Notes under the pieces: model-generated
Told to the model about the DNA's origin: nothing
The model's database searches: none
What the model saw: the letters and a program-made list of their open reading frames with translations, nothing else
Program-made: the position numbers and the translations under genes
Source: Candidatus Gastranaerophilales bacterium
GTDB lineage: Bacteria; Cyanobacteriota; Vampirovibrionia; Gastranaerophilales; Gastranaerophilaceae
NCBI GenBank assembly: GCA_944326905.1
Contig: CALVFU010000001.1
Location: 124,001-188,000 of the forward strand
Reading direction: 5' to 3'
DNA: 64,000 nt
Part shown: positions 26,119-36,284 of the stretch, in pieces
How positions within the stretch are numbered: position 1 is the stretch's first letter
Layout of the letters: each line of letters starts with the position of its first letter

Positions 26119-29100
26119 ATTCCAGAATTTCTTGTTCATTTATTCTTTTCATTAAAGCATTCTGTTTGCCTATTATATTATCATACCACCATCTGAATTC
26201 TTCTACTTTGCTTATTAGTTCCTCATTTTCAGGCAATTGCAGTTCATCTATAAATTCTCTTATTATTTGGGCGTTTTTAAGTTCTTCATTTATACTTGTT
26301 AATTCGGTGATGATCTGTTTGCTGGAATCTCCTACTGCCGCTTCTAAAATATTTGATAAAAAGACAGAGACAGTTATCCCTTGCAGATCCCGAATTCTAT
26401 CTGATTCTATTACATTACTAAAGGCGGAAATGAGATCAGCTATATAATAACTATCTTTTTTAGGGCACTCTTTATTAAGTTTATCTATAATCCTCCGGCA
26501 GATTGATGTTATTTGGGTTGCCGATGTCTCTGAAGGAAGTGATTTTAACCATTTGTACAGCTGATTAACTATTTGAATTTCTCTGCATATCCCGTTGATA
26601 TCTTTTTCTAGATTTTTTATAATTTCTTCTGCAATTTTTACTTCAGGCAGCTCTATTAACAGCGGTATAACTTTTTCTTCAATGTTGAATTTTTGAATAA
26701 AATCAATTGCGGCACTGTTGTTGTTCTCCATGATTAAAGATTTAACCATATAAGTTAAAGCTTCAGGCGAAGACATTGGTACTAGTTCACTTATATATGC
26801 TCCGTTTTCATATTTAATTAACTCTACATCAACATTATCAAATTCTTTAGAAACAGCGTTTGTAACTCCATTCCTTGTTGCGTCCATGATTATTTCTTGG
26901 AGTTCAATTTGTCTTGAACTGTGAAGCAGCATTTCAAGACTCTTTCTTAATGGTATTTCAAAATATTTGGTTTCAACTGTCTGATTATTAGCTTTGAGTA
27001 ATAAATATTCGTCAAGAAGCGTCCCTGGATTATCAAGAATATAGCTGTTGATAGAAAGATCTACTAATTCGTTATATTTTTCTTTAATATTAGGTGTATT
27101 GCTGAGCAGTTCTTTAAACCATTCATTTATTTTTGCGCGTACTCTGTCCCGCATATTCGGTAAAATTTTTAACCTGAGATATACCTCTATTGAACGCTCT
27201 AAATCTAAATATGCCATATCTGTATTGTTTTGATATTCTTCCTTTGAACATAATTTTAAGAGTGTTGAGTTTAGTGTATCAACTTTTTTAACAACAGGTA
27301 ATATTTTTGCCGGAACAATCAGCTCAGTATTTTTAAGAAGTTCCTCCAATTCTTCTCGTACATCATTGTATGCCGGTTCATCTTTTGTATAATTTACAAT
27401 ATTTAGAATTTGTTTTCTTAACTGTTTGTCTTCGTTCTCTGATAACCTCATCTTAGCATGTTTATGCACAAAGCTGCTTAGTTGTTCTGATATATTAAAA
27501 ACTTTTAATTGTGTTTTAAGTGCTGAATAACGGTTAAAAGCAGTTTCTAATATATTGAGGGATTCTTCTATAGCATCAAGCCCTCCGCTTACTGTGTCGA
27601 TTTTAGGATACCCCGGCAGAAGATTATATTTTTTATATGCCATCTGTTTTGTTTTGTTAAACAATTTATCATAGTTAATTACTTCCAGTTCTGATTTCAA
27701 CCCCCTGTATATATCATCAAATTTTTTCTTCTTATAGGTTGCTCCTGTTACTTTGTTTTCAAAGCGGTCATATCTTACGTATGGCTCCAATATACTTGTA
27801 TCATATGTCTTGTAATATTCATCTAAGAACACTTCATTTAACAGAGCATATTCAGCATCATCTCTGCAAGCAAGAATATTTTTTATTATATCGTAGCCTG
27901 TGACTTTTTCAGGTATAACATCTTTATCTGTAAGTTTTGATAAAATGTGCCTGTTGTATTCTGCAAATGTATAGTTCCTTATTTTATTAAATATAGATAA
28001 AAATTCTTCATCTGTCTCAGGCTGATAGGTCTTATCTATCCAATTAATAATTGTTTGCGGCAGTACACCTTCTTTTATATCTTTCGGTTGTAATTTGTAA
28101 AGGTTAATAATGAAATTATAAATATTCTCCTTCAGTTCTTTTGAAATATCAGTTGTAATACTTTCATCATATTCTTTTATGATTTTGTCAACAGCTAAAT
28201 CTGAAATGGTTTTGGCAAAACTGTGGAAGCTGCCGTCATAATTGTAACTATCTATTTCTTTAAGCAGTAAATCAGGATTTAATATTTTATTGAGTTTATT
28301 TGACTTATAGCTGATATTCTCCTTATCCAGGATTGGAGTAATTATTTCTTTTATTAATAAAGTTCTGTTTTTAGCGGAGAAAACGTACTTTAAAGCTTTT
28401 ATATCTTTGTTAAAAGTATAGCCAAAATTGCTCGTTGCTTCGTCAAGCATATTATTTCTTAATTCGTTTAATTCATTAATTGTGCTAATATCATTTATTT
28501 TACTTGTATAGGCAGAGTTTGGAAAAGATTTTCTTAAGGCTGCTTTTTCAAGTATTATTTTTAAGAAATCATTGTCAGGTAAATTTTTGTAAGCATCTTC
28601 ACTTGCTATACTTTCACTGAATCTATCTCCCTTAATGCGTTGAATTAGTTTATTATATTTTGTATAATATGTTAGTTTTATATTTGACATTGTTTCCAAT
28701 TTATGCTTTAAGCTTTCATACCCCATACTCCTTGCATAACCTTCAAGAGCTTTTATATTGTCATCTTCATCTATAAAAAGAATATCTTTAATAGATTTTG
28801 CTATTGATAAGGCTTTAGGGCTGCGGCCGGGGAGTATTGCACTATCCATTAATTCAAAACCAAATGTCTCTGAAGGTGATAATTTCTTTAATTGCTTATT
28901 GGTGTACGCAGGGATTGTCATTTTCCCTGCTTTGTACAGCAAATCATCGGTGAAGCTGCCGTTTCTGTACTTGTCATTTGTTATATAACCGTATTTATAG
29001 CCAAGGTCATTATTATAGTCTGTTCTAGTTAAACCTTTTGAATCTACCCAGGTATTTTCTTGTTCGGATTTTCCCCAGCTATTGTCGTGGAATAACACAT

Positions 29101-32100
29101 CTTTTTCAACAACTCCGTTTTTTGTTGGCACTTTTACTGTAGCAATATCTGCTATGTATTGTGCGTGTAGTCCTAAATTGGAATCAGAAACAGATGAGTT
29201 TGATATTCCTGAAAACGCGCCGTTTTTAATGCTGTCGAATGCTTTTTTAAGATTGTTCTGTATAAAATACGGTTTGCCTGTAGCGGCTTCAAGCAGTACA
29301 ATTTCTAAATTGACGCTTAATCCTGATGACGGAACAGTACCTACCCAGTACCTGCCGGAATTTACTCCGTAATTTCTGTAAATTTCCTCTAAATCTTTTT
29401 CCATTCCCTCAAAGGCTGCATTTTTCTCGCGTTTAATCATTTTGTACATTTGATTAATTTTTGACAGCATTCGATTTAGTTCAAGTTTTTCTTCTTTTGT
29501 AAAAGTTGTTAATTCTTTTCTCTTACGTTTGTATTCTTTATCTGTATATTTTGATTTTTCAGCATTCAGTTTGTAATACTCTTCAAATTTATTATTGAAC
29601 GATGTAAGAGTTGTATCTTTAGGAAGCAAACCGCTTTTTTCATAGTGGTTAAGTACAAGAAGCGGGTAGTAAACGGAATTGTATATTTCGCCATTCTTTT
29701 CAATAAATAATGTACTTGCGATATTCTGTACTTGAAACGACATATTATTTATCTTTGAGGCAATTTGTGCTAAAGCGGTATTAATAGTTTCAACTGTTAT
29801 CCTTGGCGGCAGGTTATTATTTATAAGTAATTCTTTTAAAAATTCTTCATCAACACTGTTGCTTATATTTGCAGTTATTGCGTTAAAATATTTTGGCAAG
29901 TCACTTTTTATTTCTTTTTGATTAATTAAGTTACAAGCTTTTTTGTAATAAAGATTATCGTATTCTCCTGACAAAATTGTGCCGGCATTTATTAATTCCT
30001 GCATTGCTGTATAGATATCAAGTCCTGTTTTGTCTGTTATGCTTCTTGCAAAATCATCATTGTCGTTAGTGCTTAGTTTTTCAAGTGCAGATTTAATATT
30101 TGTATACACGGTGCTTTTATCAGGTTCGCACTCAAGTACTTGTGCTAAGTCTTCAATAAGCTGCTTGTGTGTAATCATTTCAAGCGCTGAATGTATTTTT
30201 GATTGCAGCTCTTTAAGATTATATATACCAACTCGATGACAAAGATTATCTATCAGGCTGTTATCTTCTGATTGTAAAATTTTCTCCGCAGCTAATAGTT
30301 CTCGTTCTAAAACAGAAGTTCTTGAGCCTAAATTTAAACTTTTATATATGTCATCGTATATCTCAGGCAGACTTGTAATATACGCTTCTGCTTCGTTTAA
30401 AAACTCAATTACAGTTTTTTTAGACGGTTCTGTATTGAGATTGGCAGAAATTCCTTCTATTACTGTCATATCATTATTTTCTGCTTTCTTCTTCAGCTCT
30501 TTTATGTTTTCAAGCATAACAGTGTCTTCATCAGGAAGGTTTAGTTCAATAATATGACTGTGTAGTTTAGCAGGTATATTTATCCCTTTTATAAACTGGT
30601 TTTTAAACGCCGATACTGCTTCAATAATATTTTTTGCCATATTAAATTGGCTGTGTTTTGCAGGCGCTTCCAGGTCATGCAGTTCTTCTGTCAATTCAAA
30701 AATCTTTTCTATATCCATGTCTGTTAAGTCTCGGTTTAATGCAAAGCCGCATCTGTTATTCAGATATGATTTAATTTTTAATTGCTTTATATTATCTTCT
30801 TCATTGTCAATATATAAAAATTCGTGAGCTATATATTCATCGTTTGATAACTGTTTAGAATTAACCTTTTTTAGACTCATTAGTCCTGATATTATATCAT
30901 GCCCCATTTCCTTATACTCATCACCTAAAAATGAGATTATTATCGTTCTTAAATGTTCTTGCAAGTCTTTTTGATAATTTACTTTTTTTAATTGATTATC
31001 TACAGAATTTTGTTCTTTTTGAAGTTTTTGTTTTATTATACTTAGTTTTACTTGTTTTAATTTATCTTCCGCAGCACTAAGTGCGGTAAAATAATCGTGT
31101 AACGGTGCAAATTCTTCATTTGATAAATTTTTTATATGTTTATCGTTATATGTTCCGTAGGAGTTTTCATCATAAGGTATATAACTGACAGTTATATCAG
31201 CAGTCGCTAGTTTAATATCTGCTATATTCATCCAATTGGCGTCAGCAGCGTCTACTATTCGGAATCCTCGCTTTAGCATTCCTTCATAATCTATGTCGGC
31301 TTTTTTTACTGCTGTTTTTTTACCAGTGCCTAATTCTCTTCTGTCAAAAACATACATAGTATCACTGTTGTCTAGCTCTTGTAATATAAAATCTGTGTAG
31401 TATCTCTTATATTCGTATGCTAAGAGTTTCCTTGTAATTGAAAACGCTGTACACATCCCGTGAGTATGCTGGTTTGAGGCTTTTATATTCGGGATTTCTT
31501 CGTTTATACTGTCAAGAGACAAATCGTTTATTATTTCTGAAAATGCCTGAAATTTTTTGTCTGCTAAACTCGGATTAATTTGATATTCATCGCTTAGAAA
31601 ATAATCCAGTTTTTCTAATATGTATTTTTTATCTCCAAGTGAGGTCTCTGAAGATATGATGAAGTACTCAAGATTATTTTTGGCGCACTCATACTCTTTA
31701 GAATCCGGCTTAAACTCTTGTAAGCGTGTAAGTATACTGTCATGTGTTTTTATAATTGCCTGTTCATCTTCATTTAGTTCTCTGTTATAAAAAATATCTT
31801 TAAATTCATTATTTAGTTCTTTTGAATTTGTCATCCCGGCTTTTGCTGCACAGGCTGAAACTGCAAGCATCAGCAAGGCTTTCCATTTGTTTTTTGCTGC
31901 CCAATTGTAAGGTATATTGGTTGAAAATCTTAAATTTTTCGCTGTTTCCATAAGAAATTTTAACGTAGACGATGTTCCTGTCTTCGATAGATTTTTTATG
32001 GCTTTGGTAATATTTCTTTGATTGTTTTCCGCTAAAGAATATCCTGTTTCTGTTGATAATTGCCTGACAAACATTCTGTCTGTACGGAGACTTTTAAATG

Positions 32101-32128
32101 CAGTATTGTTTTTAAATTCTATTTTCAT
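26117..32128 (-). CDS. Giant 2003-aa protein with split papain-like (C1) catalytic motifs
   Basis: The largest gene here; I know no named family of this size. It carries the N-terminal motif TAFKSL (residues 9-14) and a hydrophobic stretch at about 82-99. Two blocks match papain. QHTHGMCTAFS (Gln220, Cys226) fits Q-x5-C-W-A-F-S around the active Cys. GLHAQYIADI (His988) followed by FHDNSWG (Asn1016) fits the active His and the NSWG box. About 760 residues, mostly charged helices with possible coiled coils, separate Cys from His; papain has 134. From about 1100 to 2003 it is helical with no recognised domain. An inverted repeat lies in its promoter region. A cysteine-protease or transglutaminase-like activity is inferred, not shown. 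Confidence 0.7.
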   Translation of the reverse strand: MKIEFKNNTAFKSLRTDRMFVRQLSTETGYSLAENNQRNITKAIKNLSKTGTSSTLKFLMETAKNLRFSTNIPYNWAAKNKWKALLMLAVSACAAKAGMTNSKELNNEFKDIFYNRELNEDEQAIIKTHDSILTRLQEFKPDSKEYECAKNNLEYFIISSETSLGDKKYILEKLDYFLSDEYQINPSLADKKFQAFSEIINDLSLDSINEEIPNIKASNQHTHGMCTAFSITRKLLAYEYKRYYTDFILQELDNSDTMYVFDRRELGTGKKTAVKKADIDYEGMLKRGFRIVDAADANWMNIADIKLATADITVSYIPYDENSYGTYNDKHIKNLSNEEFAPLHDYFTALSAAEDKLKQVKLSIIKQKLQKEQNSVDNQLKKVNYQKDLQEHLRTIIISFLGDEYKEMGHDIISGLMSLKKVNSKQLSNDEYIAHEFLYIDNEEDNIKQLKIKSYLNNRCGFALNRDLTDMDIEKIFELTEELHDLEAPAKHSQFNMAKNIIEAVSAFKNQFIKGINIPAKLHSHIIELNLPDEDTVMLENIKELKKKAENNDMTVIEGISANLNTEPSKKTVIEFLNEAEAYITSLPEIYDDIYKSLNLGSRTSVLERELLAAEKILQSEDNSLIDNLCHRVGIYNLKELQSKIHSALEMITHKQLIEDLAQVLECEPDKSTVYTNIKSALEKLSTNDNDDFARSITDKTGLDIYTAMQELINAGTILSGEYDNLYYKKACNLINQKEIKSDLPKYFNAITANISNSVDEEFLKELLINNNLPPRITVETINTALAQIASKINNMSFQVQNIASTLFIEKNGEIYNSVYYPLLVLNHYEKSGLLPKDTTLTSFNNKFEEYYKLNAEKSKYTDKEYKRKRKELTTFTKEEKLELNRMLSKINQMYKMIKREKNAAFEGMEKDLEEIYRNYGVNSGRYWVGTVPSSGLSVNLEIVLLEAATGKPYFIQNNLKKAFDSIKNGAFSGISNSSVSDSNLGLHAQYIADIATVKVPTKNGVVEKDVLFHDNSWGKSEQENTWVDSKGLTRTDYNNDLGYKYGYITNDKYRNGSFTDDLLYKAGKMTIPAYTNKQLKKLSPSETFGFELMDSAILPGRSPKALSIAKSIKDILFIDEDDNIKALEGYARSMGYESLKHKLETMSNIKLTYYTKYNKLIQRIKGDRFSESIASEDAYKNLPDNDFLKIILEKAALRKSFPNSAYTSKINDISTINELNELRNNMLDEATSNFGYTFNKDIKALKYVFSAKNRTLLIKEIITPILDKENISYKSNKLNKILNPDLLLKEIDSYNYDGSFHSFAKTISDLAVDKIIKEYDESITTDISKELKENIYNFIINLYKLQPKDIKEGVLPQTIINWIDKTYQPETDEEFLSIFNKIRNYTFAEYNRHILSKLTDKDVIPEKVTGYDIIKNILACRDDAEYALLNEVFLDEYYKTYDTSILEPYVRYDRFENKVTGATYKKKKFDDIYRGLKSELEVINYDKLFNKTKQMAYKKYNLLPGYPKIDTVSGGLDAIEESLNILETAFNRYSALKTQLKVFNISEQLSSFVHKHAKMRLSENEDKQLRKQILNIVNYTKDEPAYNDVREELEELLKNTELIVPAKILPVVKKVDTLNSTLLKLCSKEEYQNNTDMAYLDLERSIEVYLRLKILPNMRDRVRAKINEWFKELLSNTPNIKEKYNELVDLSINSYILDNPGTLLDEYLLLKANNQTVETKYFEIPLRKSLEMLLHSSRQIELQEIIMDATRNGVTNAVSKEFDNVDVELIKYENGAYISELVPMSSPEALTYMVKSLIMENNNSAAIDFIQKFNIEEKVIPLLIELPEVKIAEEIIKNLEKDINGICREIQIVNQLYKWLKSLPSETSATQITSICRRIIDKLNKECPKKDSYYIADLISAFSNVIESDRIRDLQGITVSVFLSNILEAAVGDSSKQIITELTSINEELKNAQIIREFIDELQLPENEELISKVEEFRWWYDNIIGKQNALMKRINEQEILE

Positions 32129-32160
32129 ACAGCCTCTTTTTTTAATTACAAAAATTGAAC

Positions 32161-32182
32161 ATGATATAATTTGCTATATCAT
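32161..32182 (-). promoter_or_regulatory. Inverted repeat in the promoter region of the giant gene
   Basis: ATGATATA and TATATCAT are perfect 8-bp arms around a 6-base spacer, 33 bases upstream of the ATG. On the minus strand TATCAT inside it fits a -10, so a bound protein would block transcription. The rest of 32183-32427 is very AT-rich and I see no gene in it. Confidence 0.4.
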
Positions 32183-32427
32183 TTTGAAATATTACAAAAG
32201 TTTTACAATTAATACAAAAAAATTTTTATTTTTCTAAAATATCTTAATATGCTTGACGGCTAATAATGATAGGTGTTTTGCTCGAATTTGCGATATTAAG
32301 AAATGTAAAAATTTGTGCTTTTTTAGTGATTACCTGAATAAGTGAAATTATATTAATAAAAAATTATCTGTTTTTATTATACTTATTCGTAGAACTATTT
32401 ATTTTCTGTGAAAGAAGGAGAGTAGCA

Positions 32428-32703
32428 ATGCGGAAGATGCTAAATAATAATGAACTGAATAGTATAAATGAAAATATAATAGATGAGCTGCTTACCGTAG
32501 AAAGTCTTATTAAAACAACAATAGATAATTGTGTAAGCAAAGAGTGTTCTTCTCAGTATTATCGTTGTGAAAATATATCAAGACAATTAAGTAAAGAAAG
32601 AAACGATTATATAAATGTGCTTACTGCAGCTCTTGAAAAGATAAAACATATACAGATGCTGAATGATGAAATTGAAATACTAATTACAAAAACACGTATA
32701 TAG
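32428..32703 (+). CDS. Small helical hypothetical protein
   Basis: A 91-aa protein, predicted all-helical, with heptad-like spacing of Leu/Ile at about 5-35 and 50-90, so probably a short coiled coil. It has two Cys (35 and 40) and a third in CEN. GAAGGAGAG lies about 7 bases before the ATG. There is no signal peptide and no family I recognise. The helical outline resembles small chaperones or anti-parallel coiled-coil adaptors, but nothing ties it to a partner. It is isolated from neighbours by noncoding DNA on both sides. Confidence 0.55.
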   Translation: MRKMLNNNELNSINENIIDELLTVESLIKTTIDNCVSKECSSQYYRCENISRQLSKERNDYINVLTAALEKIKHIQMLNDEIEILITKTRI

Positions 32704-32717
32704 GCAGAAAATAAAAG

Positions 32718-32745
32718 TTGATATTTTTCTTTCAGCTCTTATAAT
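32718..32745 (+). promoter_or_regulatory. Strong promoter upstream of tRNA-Pro
   Basis: TTGATA at 32718-32723, a 16-base spacer and TATAAT at 32740-32745, pointing at the tRNA about 100 bases downstream with no reading frame between them. Confidence 0.6.
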
Positions 32746-32846
32746 GGTTGTGGTGGGGGGTGAGGAGAAGGATTGAAGTTCCTTTGAGTCTAACCCAAGA
32801 AAAGACATTTATACAACACAATTGACAAGTAAAAATATATAAAAAT

Positions 32847-32920
32847 CGGAATGTAGCGCAGCTTGGTAGCGCACCGTGTTCGGGACGCGGGGGGCGCAGG
32901 TTCAAATCCTGTCATTCCGA
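32847..32920 (+). tRNA. tRNA-Pro (anticodon CGG)
   Basis: 74 bases forming a full cloverleaf: acceptor CGGAATG/CATTCCG, D arm GCGC/GCGC with GGTA in the loop, anticodon stem CCGTG/CGCGG around TTCGGGA (CGG at 32881-32883), a 5-base variable loop and T arm with TTCAAAT. The discriminator is A and CCA is not encoded. CGG reads the proline codon CCG. The acceptor helix can extend by AAAAAT/ATTTTT, and the following T run may end transcription. Confidence 0.96.
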
Positions 32921-32988
32921 TTTTTTTGTTTTTTATTTTAGAATAAACAAGCAGCATTCTGATTTACATATTTAATTATTTGTAACTG

Positions 32989-35900
32989 CTATTCTGTAAT
33001 AACTCTATTAATACAAGCTTGATTTGAATACTGCCATTCTCTATACGTAATACGTTTTACAGGAAGTCCGCTTCTCTCAATTAATACCTGTTTTTTTGTA
33101 TCAGAGACCTTTGATGGTTTGTTATCTTCAACTCCGTCACACTCTATTACAAATTTATCATCGACTGTTAAATCAGCACTTACGCCGGCTATCTCTTGTC
33201 CGGCTTTTACAGTATGTCCGATTTCACGCAGCACTTTGGCAACTTCTTTTTCAAATGAATTTTTGTAAATATTTTCGTCAAATTTATCAGAATTTTTCAA
33301 ATTATATCTATTTGTATAATCTTCTATATAAGCGAAATACCCTCTTAAAAGACCATCTGGTAATTCTCTAGGGTCTTTTGAGATAAAATTTATTACCTTT
33401 TTTCTCGCTCTTGTAATTGCGACATTGAATAAATTTGGTTTTTGTAGAAATGTTAAACTTTGTGGATAGCTGTTGTTTGCAAATGCCCAGGAAATAAGTA
33501 TAATATCTTTTTCATCACCCTGAAACGTGTGTGCGGTACCGATTTCTATTTTATGCTTTGTTATCATATAATCTGATAATACTTTACTTACAGATATTTT
33601 TAACTGCTCGACTTGAGCTCTGAACGGTGAAATTATACCTATTGATACAGGGTTATCTGGGTTTTTACGTTCATCATCAAGTACTATTTCATGCAGGCGC
33701 TTTACTACGGCTTCAATTTCAGGAAGATTCCTGGTTGCATCAAAATCAACTTTTCCATCCTCAACTATAATCGCTTCCAGGACAGGTTCTATAGAGTTAT
33801 CTTTTTTCATTACCCTTAGACGCCCACCGTAAAATTCATTTGCTGAAAAATTAATTATTGGCGGCAGGCTTCTAAAATGTTCATCTAATAAAACAGGGTA
33901 CATTGAATAGTAATTTGCGAGGTCAAACATTGAATTTGTACGGAAACGCCACATCAATTGATATTTATCGTCTATTCCGTATTGGCTTAAAAAGGATTGT
34001 TCCTTTGCTTTTTCTAAAAATGACAAGTGCGGCAGCTGCTTATCGTCTCCGACTACAACGGCTTTTTTAGCTCTGAATAGCAGCGGGAAACAGCTTGCAA
34101 TATCACATTGAGACGCCTCATCAATAATAACCACATCAAACAGACCGGGTTTTAAAGGAAGGGATGAAGAAACTGCAAATGTTGTTACGCACCAGCATGG
34201 GAATGCTTCCAATAACGGTTTAAAATCTTCATTAGATAACAAGCGGTCTTGCAGGTTTTTCTTTCTCTCTACTAATGATTTTGAATGAACAAATAGCCGC
34301 TGCCTCTTTACCTGATCCTGCATTAGTCCTTTTAATGCTTCACGGCGTTTGTTTATAAGTATATTTATTGCAAGGTCTTTTTGTTTCTTTTTTAATGTTT
34401 TAATTTGACCTAATATCAGGTGTAAGTTTCCTATTGCTTGGATTGAAGTTTCTGTTTCTCTTTGTGTACATACAAGTTTTGTATATTCTAATTCATTTTT
34501 TAAAATAGCAAGATTGTCATTAGATGCGCTAAATTCTTTATCAAGAATTGTATTTAATTTTTTTAAAGAAGCAAAGTTTTTAAAAGAGGCAAAAATCCCG
34601 GATTTTTCCATATTTTGTGTAAGTGCTTCTGCAATTTTTTCAACTGTGCATATTTCTTCGCGCTTTAACGGTTTTTTAATAAAATTCATAGAACTATAAA
34701 TAGATTTTATGTCACCTGTCTGAGTGTTTAACTCTGTCCAGCGCTTTTCTAAGGAGAGTATTTTTTCAGCTTTATCTTCTAAATTTTTAATGGAATCTAA
34801 AAGCTTTTTCATATCAGGAGTATCTACCAGTACAGAGTTTTCAGCTTTTACATTTAAATCAACTTTGTTTGCAAGAAGGTCTTGCAGCTGGAAACTCAGC
34901 TGCTTTTGGTAATTTAAACGACCGGCGCGGAGTGCAAGAAATGGTGCGCCTAACTCGTTCAAGCGTTCAGCAATGACATCAACTGCTTTATCCATTCTTG
35001 ATGCAACAAGTACAGTTTTACCGTTTGCAATTAGGTGTGCTGCCAGATTTACAATTGTTTGTGATTTTCCTGTTCCAGGCGGTCCAAAAACAGATATAAT
35101 TTTTCCTGCTTCCGTGTTTTTAATTACACTTTCCTGTGAATCACTTAAAGATAAAGGTGTTACAGGGAAAAAGTCTGCTAATTTTTTGCTGTCAAGATTA
35201 TCTGTTGGTTTAGATTGTATAAATTCTTCATTAATTATGTTTAAAACTGTTTCTCTGTATAGCCCGCTCGGCTTTTCTGCTATCTGGCTTAACTCGTGCA
35301 GGACGCCTGCTGTTACTGATGGGCGCTTAGTGAGTATAATTGCACACTGGTTTGTTATTGAAATTGTGTCATATTTAGTTTTAGAAACGGAGGTATTTTG
35401 TTCCTCTTCAACTATTTCGTCGACATTTTCAGCATTAATTTTTTCGGAATAAAAATCTTTTGATACATTATCTTCTTCAACTGTCATTGCAGGATTTAGA
35501 GAGATATCAATTTCTGGTATGATTGATTTAAGAGTAGTTAGAAAAACATCAAGTTTTTCCTGTGTAACTGGAATATCAGGAACTACATCAAGCAGACCTT
35601 CAATAAGCTGCTCCATTTCATCCTCATCATCACTCTTTTTCATTAAGGATGTAAGTGCACCGGTATTGAGAGAAATAACTTCATCAGTTGGTATACAATT
35701 AATATTTATCCCATTTCTTTCAAGCCTGCATGAAGTGTACAAAAGCGGAGTTAGAAATTCATTCTGCTTTTTAGATTTGCCGGTTTTACCTACAAGGAAT
35801 AAATATCCGTATATAAGATATTTATCACGCTGGCTCATTTCGCTTTGTATCATAAGTTCAGTAATTTTGTTGTCTTTACCGTCAAGTTTCAAATACTCTG

Positions 35901-36087
35901 CGCCTTGAGTGAATAATGTGTCTTTTTCAGGTAAAAAAATCCATTTATTATCTTTATCGGATTTGAGATTTCTAAACGTTGAACTCTTTACTTCTTCTCT
36001 AATACAATCGTGAAGATAAAGTGATAATTTTTTTACAAAACTGTTATTAAAAGCGGAGTTGATAGCCCGCGTTGCTTCCTGAAGCAT
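32989..36087 (-). CDS. UPF1/DNA2-like SF1B helicase with C-terminal restriction-endonuclease-like domain
   Basis: A 1032-aa protein. Residues 1-320 are an accessory region without a known fold. The SF1B helicase core has Walker A FGPPGTGKSQT (Lys341), then a helical insertion, motif II VVIIDEASQCD (Asp656-Glu657), VVVGDDKQLPH, DEHFRSLPPIINFSA, GIISPFRAQVEQL, GTAHTFQGDEKDIILIS and FNVAITRARKKVI. The last roughly 100 residues (LREIGHTVKAGQEIAG, then ADLTVDDKFVIECDG) look like a DUF559/Vsr-type nuclease fold with Asp and Glu-x-Asp. This layout resembles helicases in defence or repair contexts. It is a single gene, with no methylase or partner beside it. Confidence 0.88.
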   Translation of the reverse strand: MLQEATRAINSAFNNSFVKKLSLYLHDCIREEVKSSTFRNLKSDKDNKWIFLPEKDTLFTQGAEYLKLDGKDNKITELMIQSEMSQRDKYLIYGYLFLVGKTGKSKKQNEFLTPLLYTSCRLERNGININCIPTDEVISLNTGALTSLMKKSDDEDEMEQLIEGLLDVVPDIPVTQEKLDVFLTTLKSIIPEIDISLNPAMTVEEDNVSKDFYSEKINAENVDEIVEEEQNTSVSKTKYDTISITNQCAIILTKRPSVTAGVLHELSQIAEKPSGLYRETVLNIINEEFIQSKPTDNLDSKKLADFFPVTPLSLSDSQESVIKNTEAGKIISVFGPPGTGKSQTIVNLAAHLIANGKTVLVASRMDKAVDVIAERLNELGAPFLALRAGRLNYQKQLSFQLQDLLANKVDLNVKAENSVLVDTPDMKKLLDSIKNLEDKAEKILSLEKRWTELNTQTGDIKSIYSSMNFIKKPLKREEICTVEKIAEALTQNMEKSGIFASFKNFASLKKLNTILDKEFSASNDNLAILKNELEYTKLVCTQRETETSIQAIGNLHLILGQIKTLKKKQKDLAINILINKRREALKGLMQDQVKRQRLFVHSKSLVERKKNLQDRLLSNEDFKPLLEAFPCWCVTTFAVSSSLPLKPGLFDVVIIDEASQCDIASCFPLLFRAKKAVVVGDDKQLPHLSFLEKAKEQSFLSQYGIDDKYQLMWRFRTNSMFDLANYYSMYPVLLDEHFRSLPPIINFSANEFYGGRLRVMKKDNSIEPVLEAIIVEDGKVDFDATRNLPEIEAVVKRLHEIVLDDERKNPDNPVSIGIISPFRAQVEQLKISVSKVLSDYMITKHKIEIGTAHTFQGDEKDIILISWAFANNSYPQSLTFLQKPNLFNVAITRARKKVINFISKDPRELPDGLLRGYFAYIEDYTNRYNLKNSDKFDENIYKNSFEKEVAKVLREIGHTVKAGQEIAGVSADLTVDDKFVIECDGVEDNKPSKVSDTKKQVLIERSGLPVKRITYREWQYSNQACINRVITE

Positions 36088-36284
36088 TTTGACCCTCTCT
36101 TATGTACTTATATCCATACAAAATTGTAGCATTAATTATAATCATATTCCAGTTTTTAATAAAAAAATACTATGATTGAGGGGGTGTGTTTTTTGAGGTC
36201 TCTTAATGTAACATTTTCTTTACAAATATTTGTATAATAACAATTTTTTTTATTTACTAATGTTGTTTAGAACAAAGGTAATAT

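Noticed and set aside
34973-35452. 159-aa open frame on the plus strand
   Set aside because: Antisense to the conserved Walker A region of the UPF1-like helicase; no family match and no start signals.
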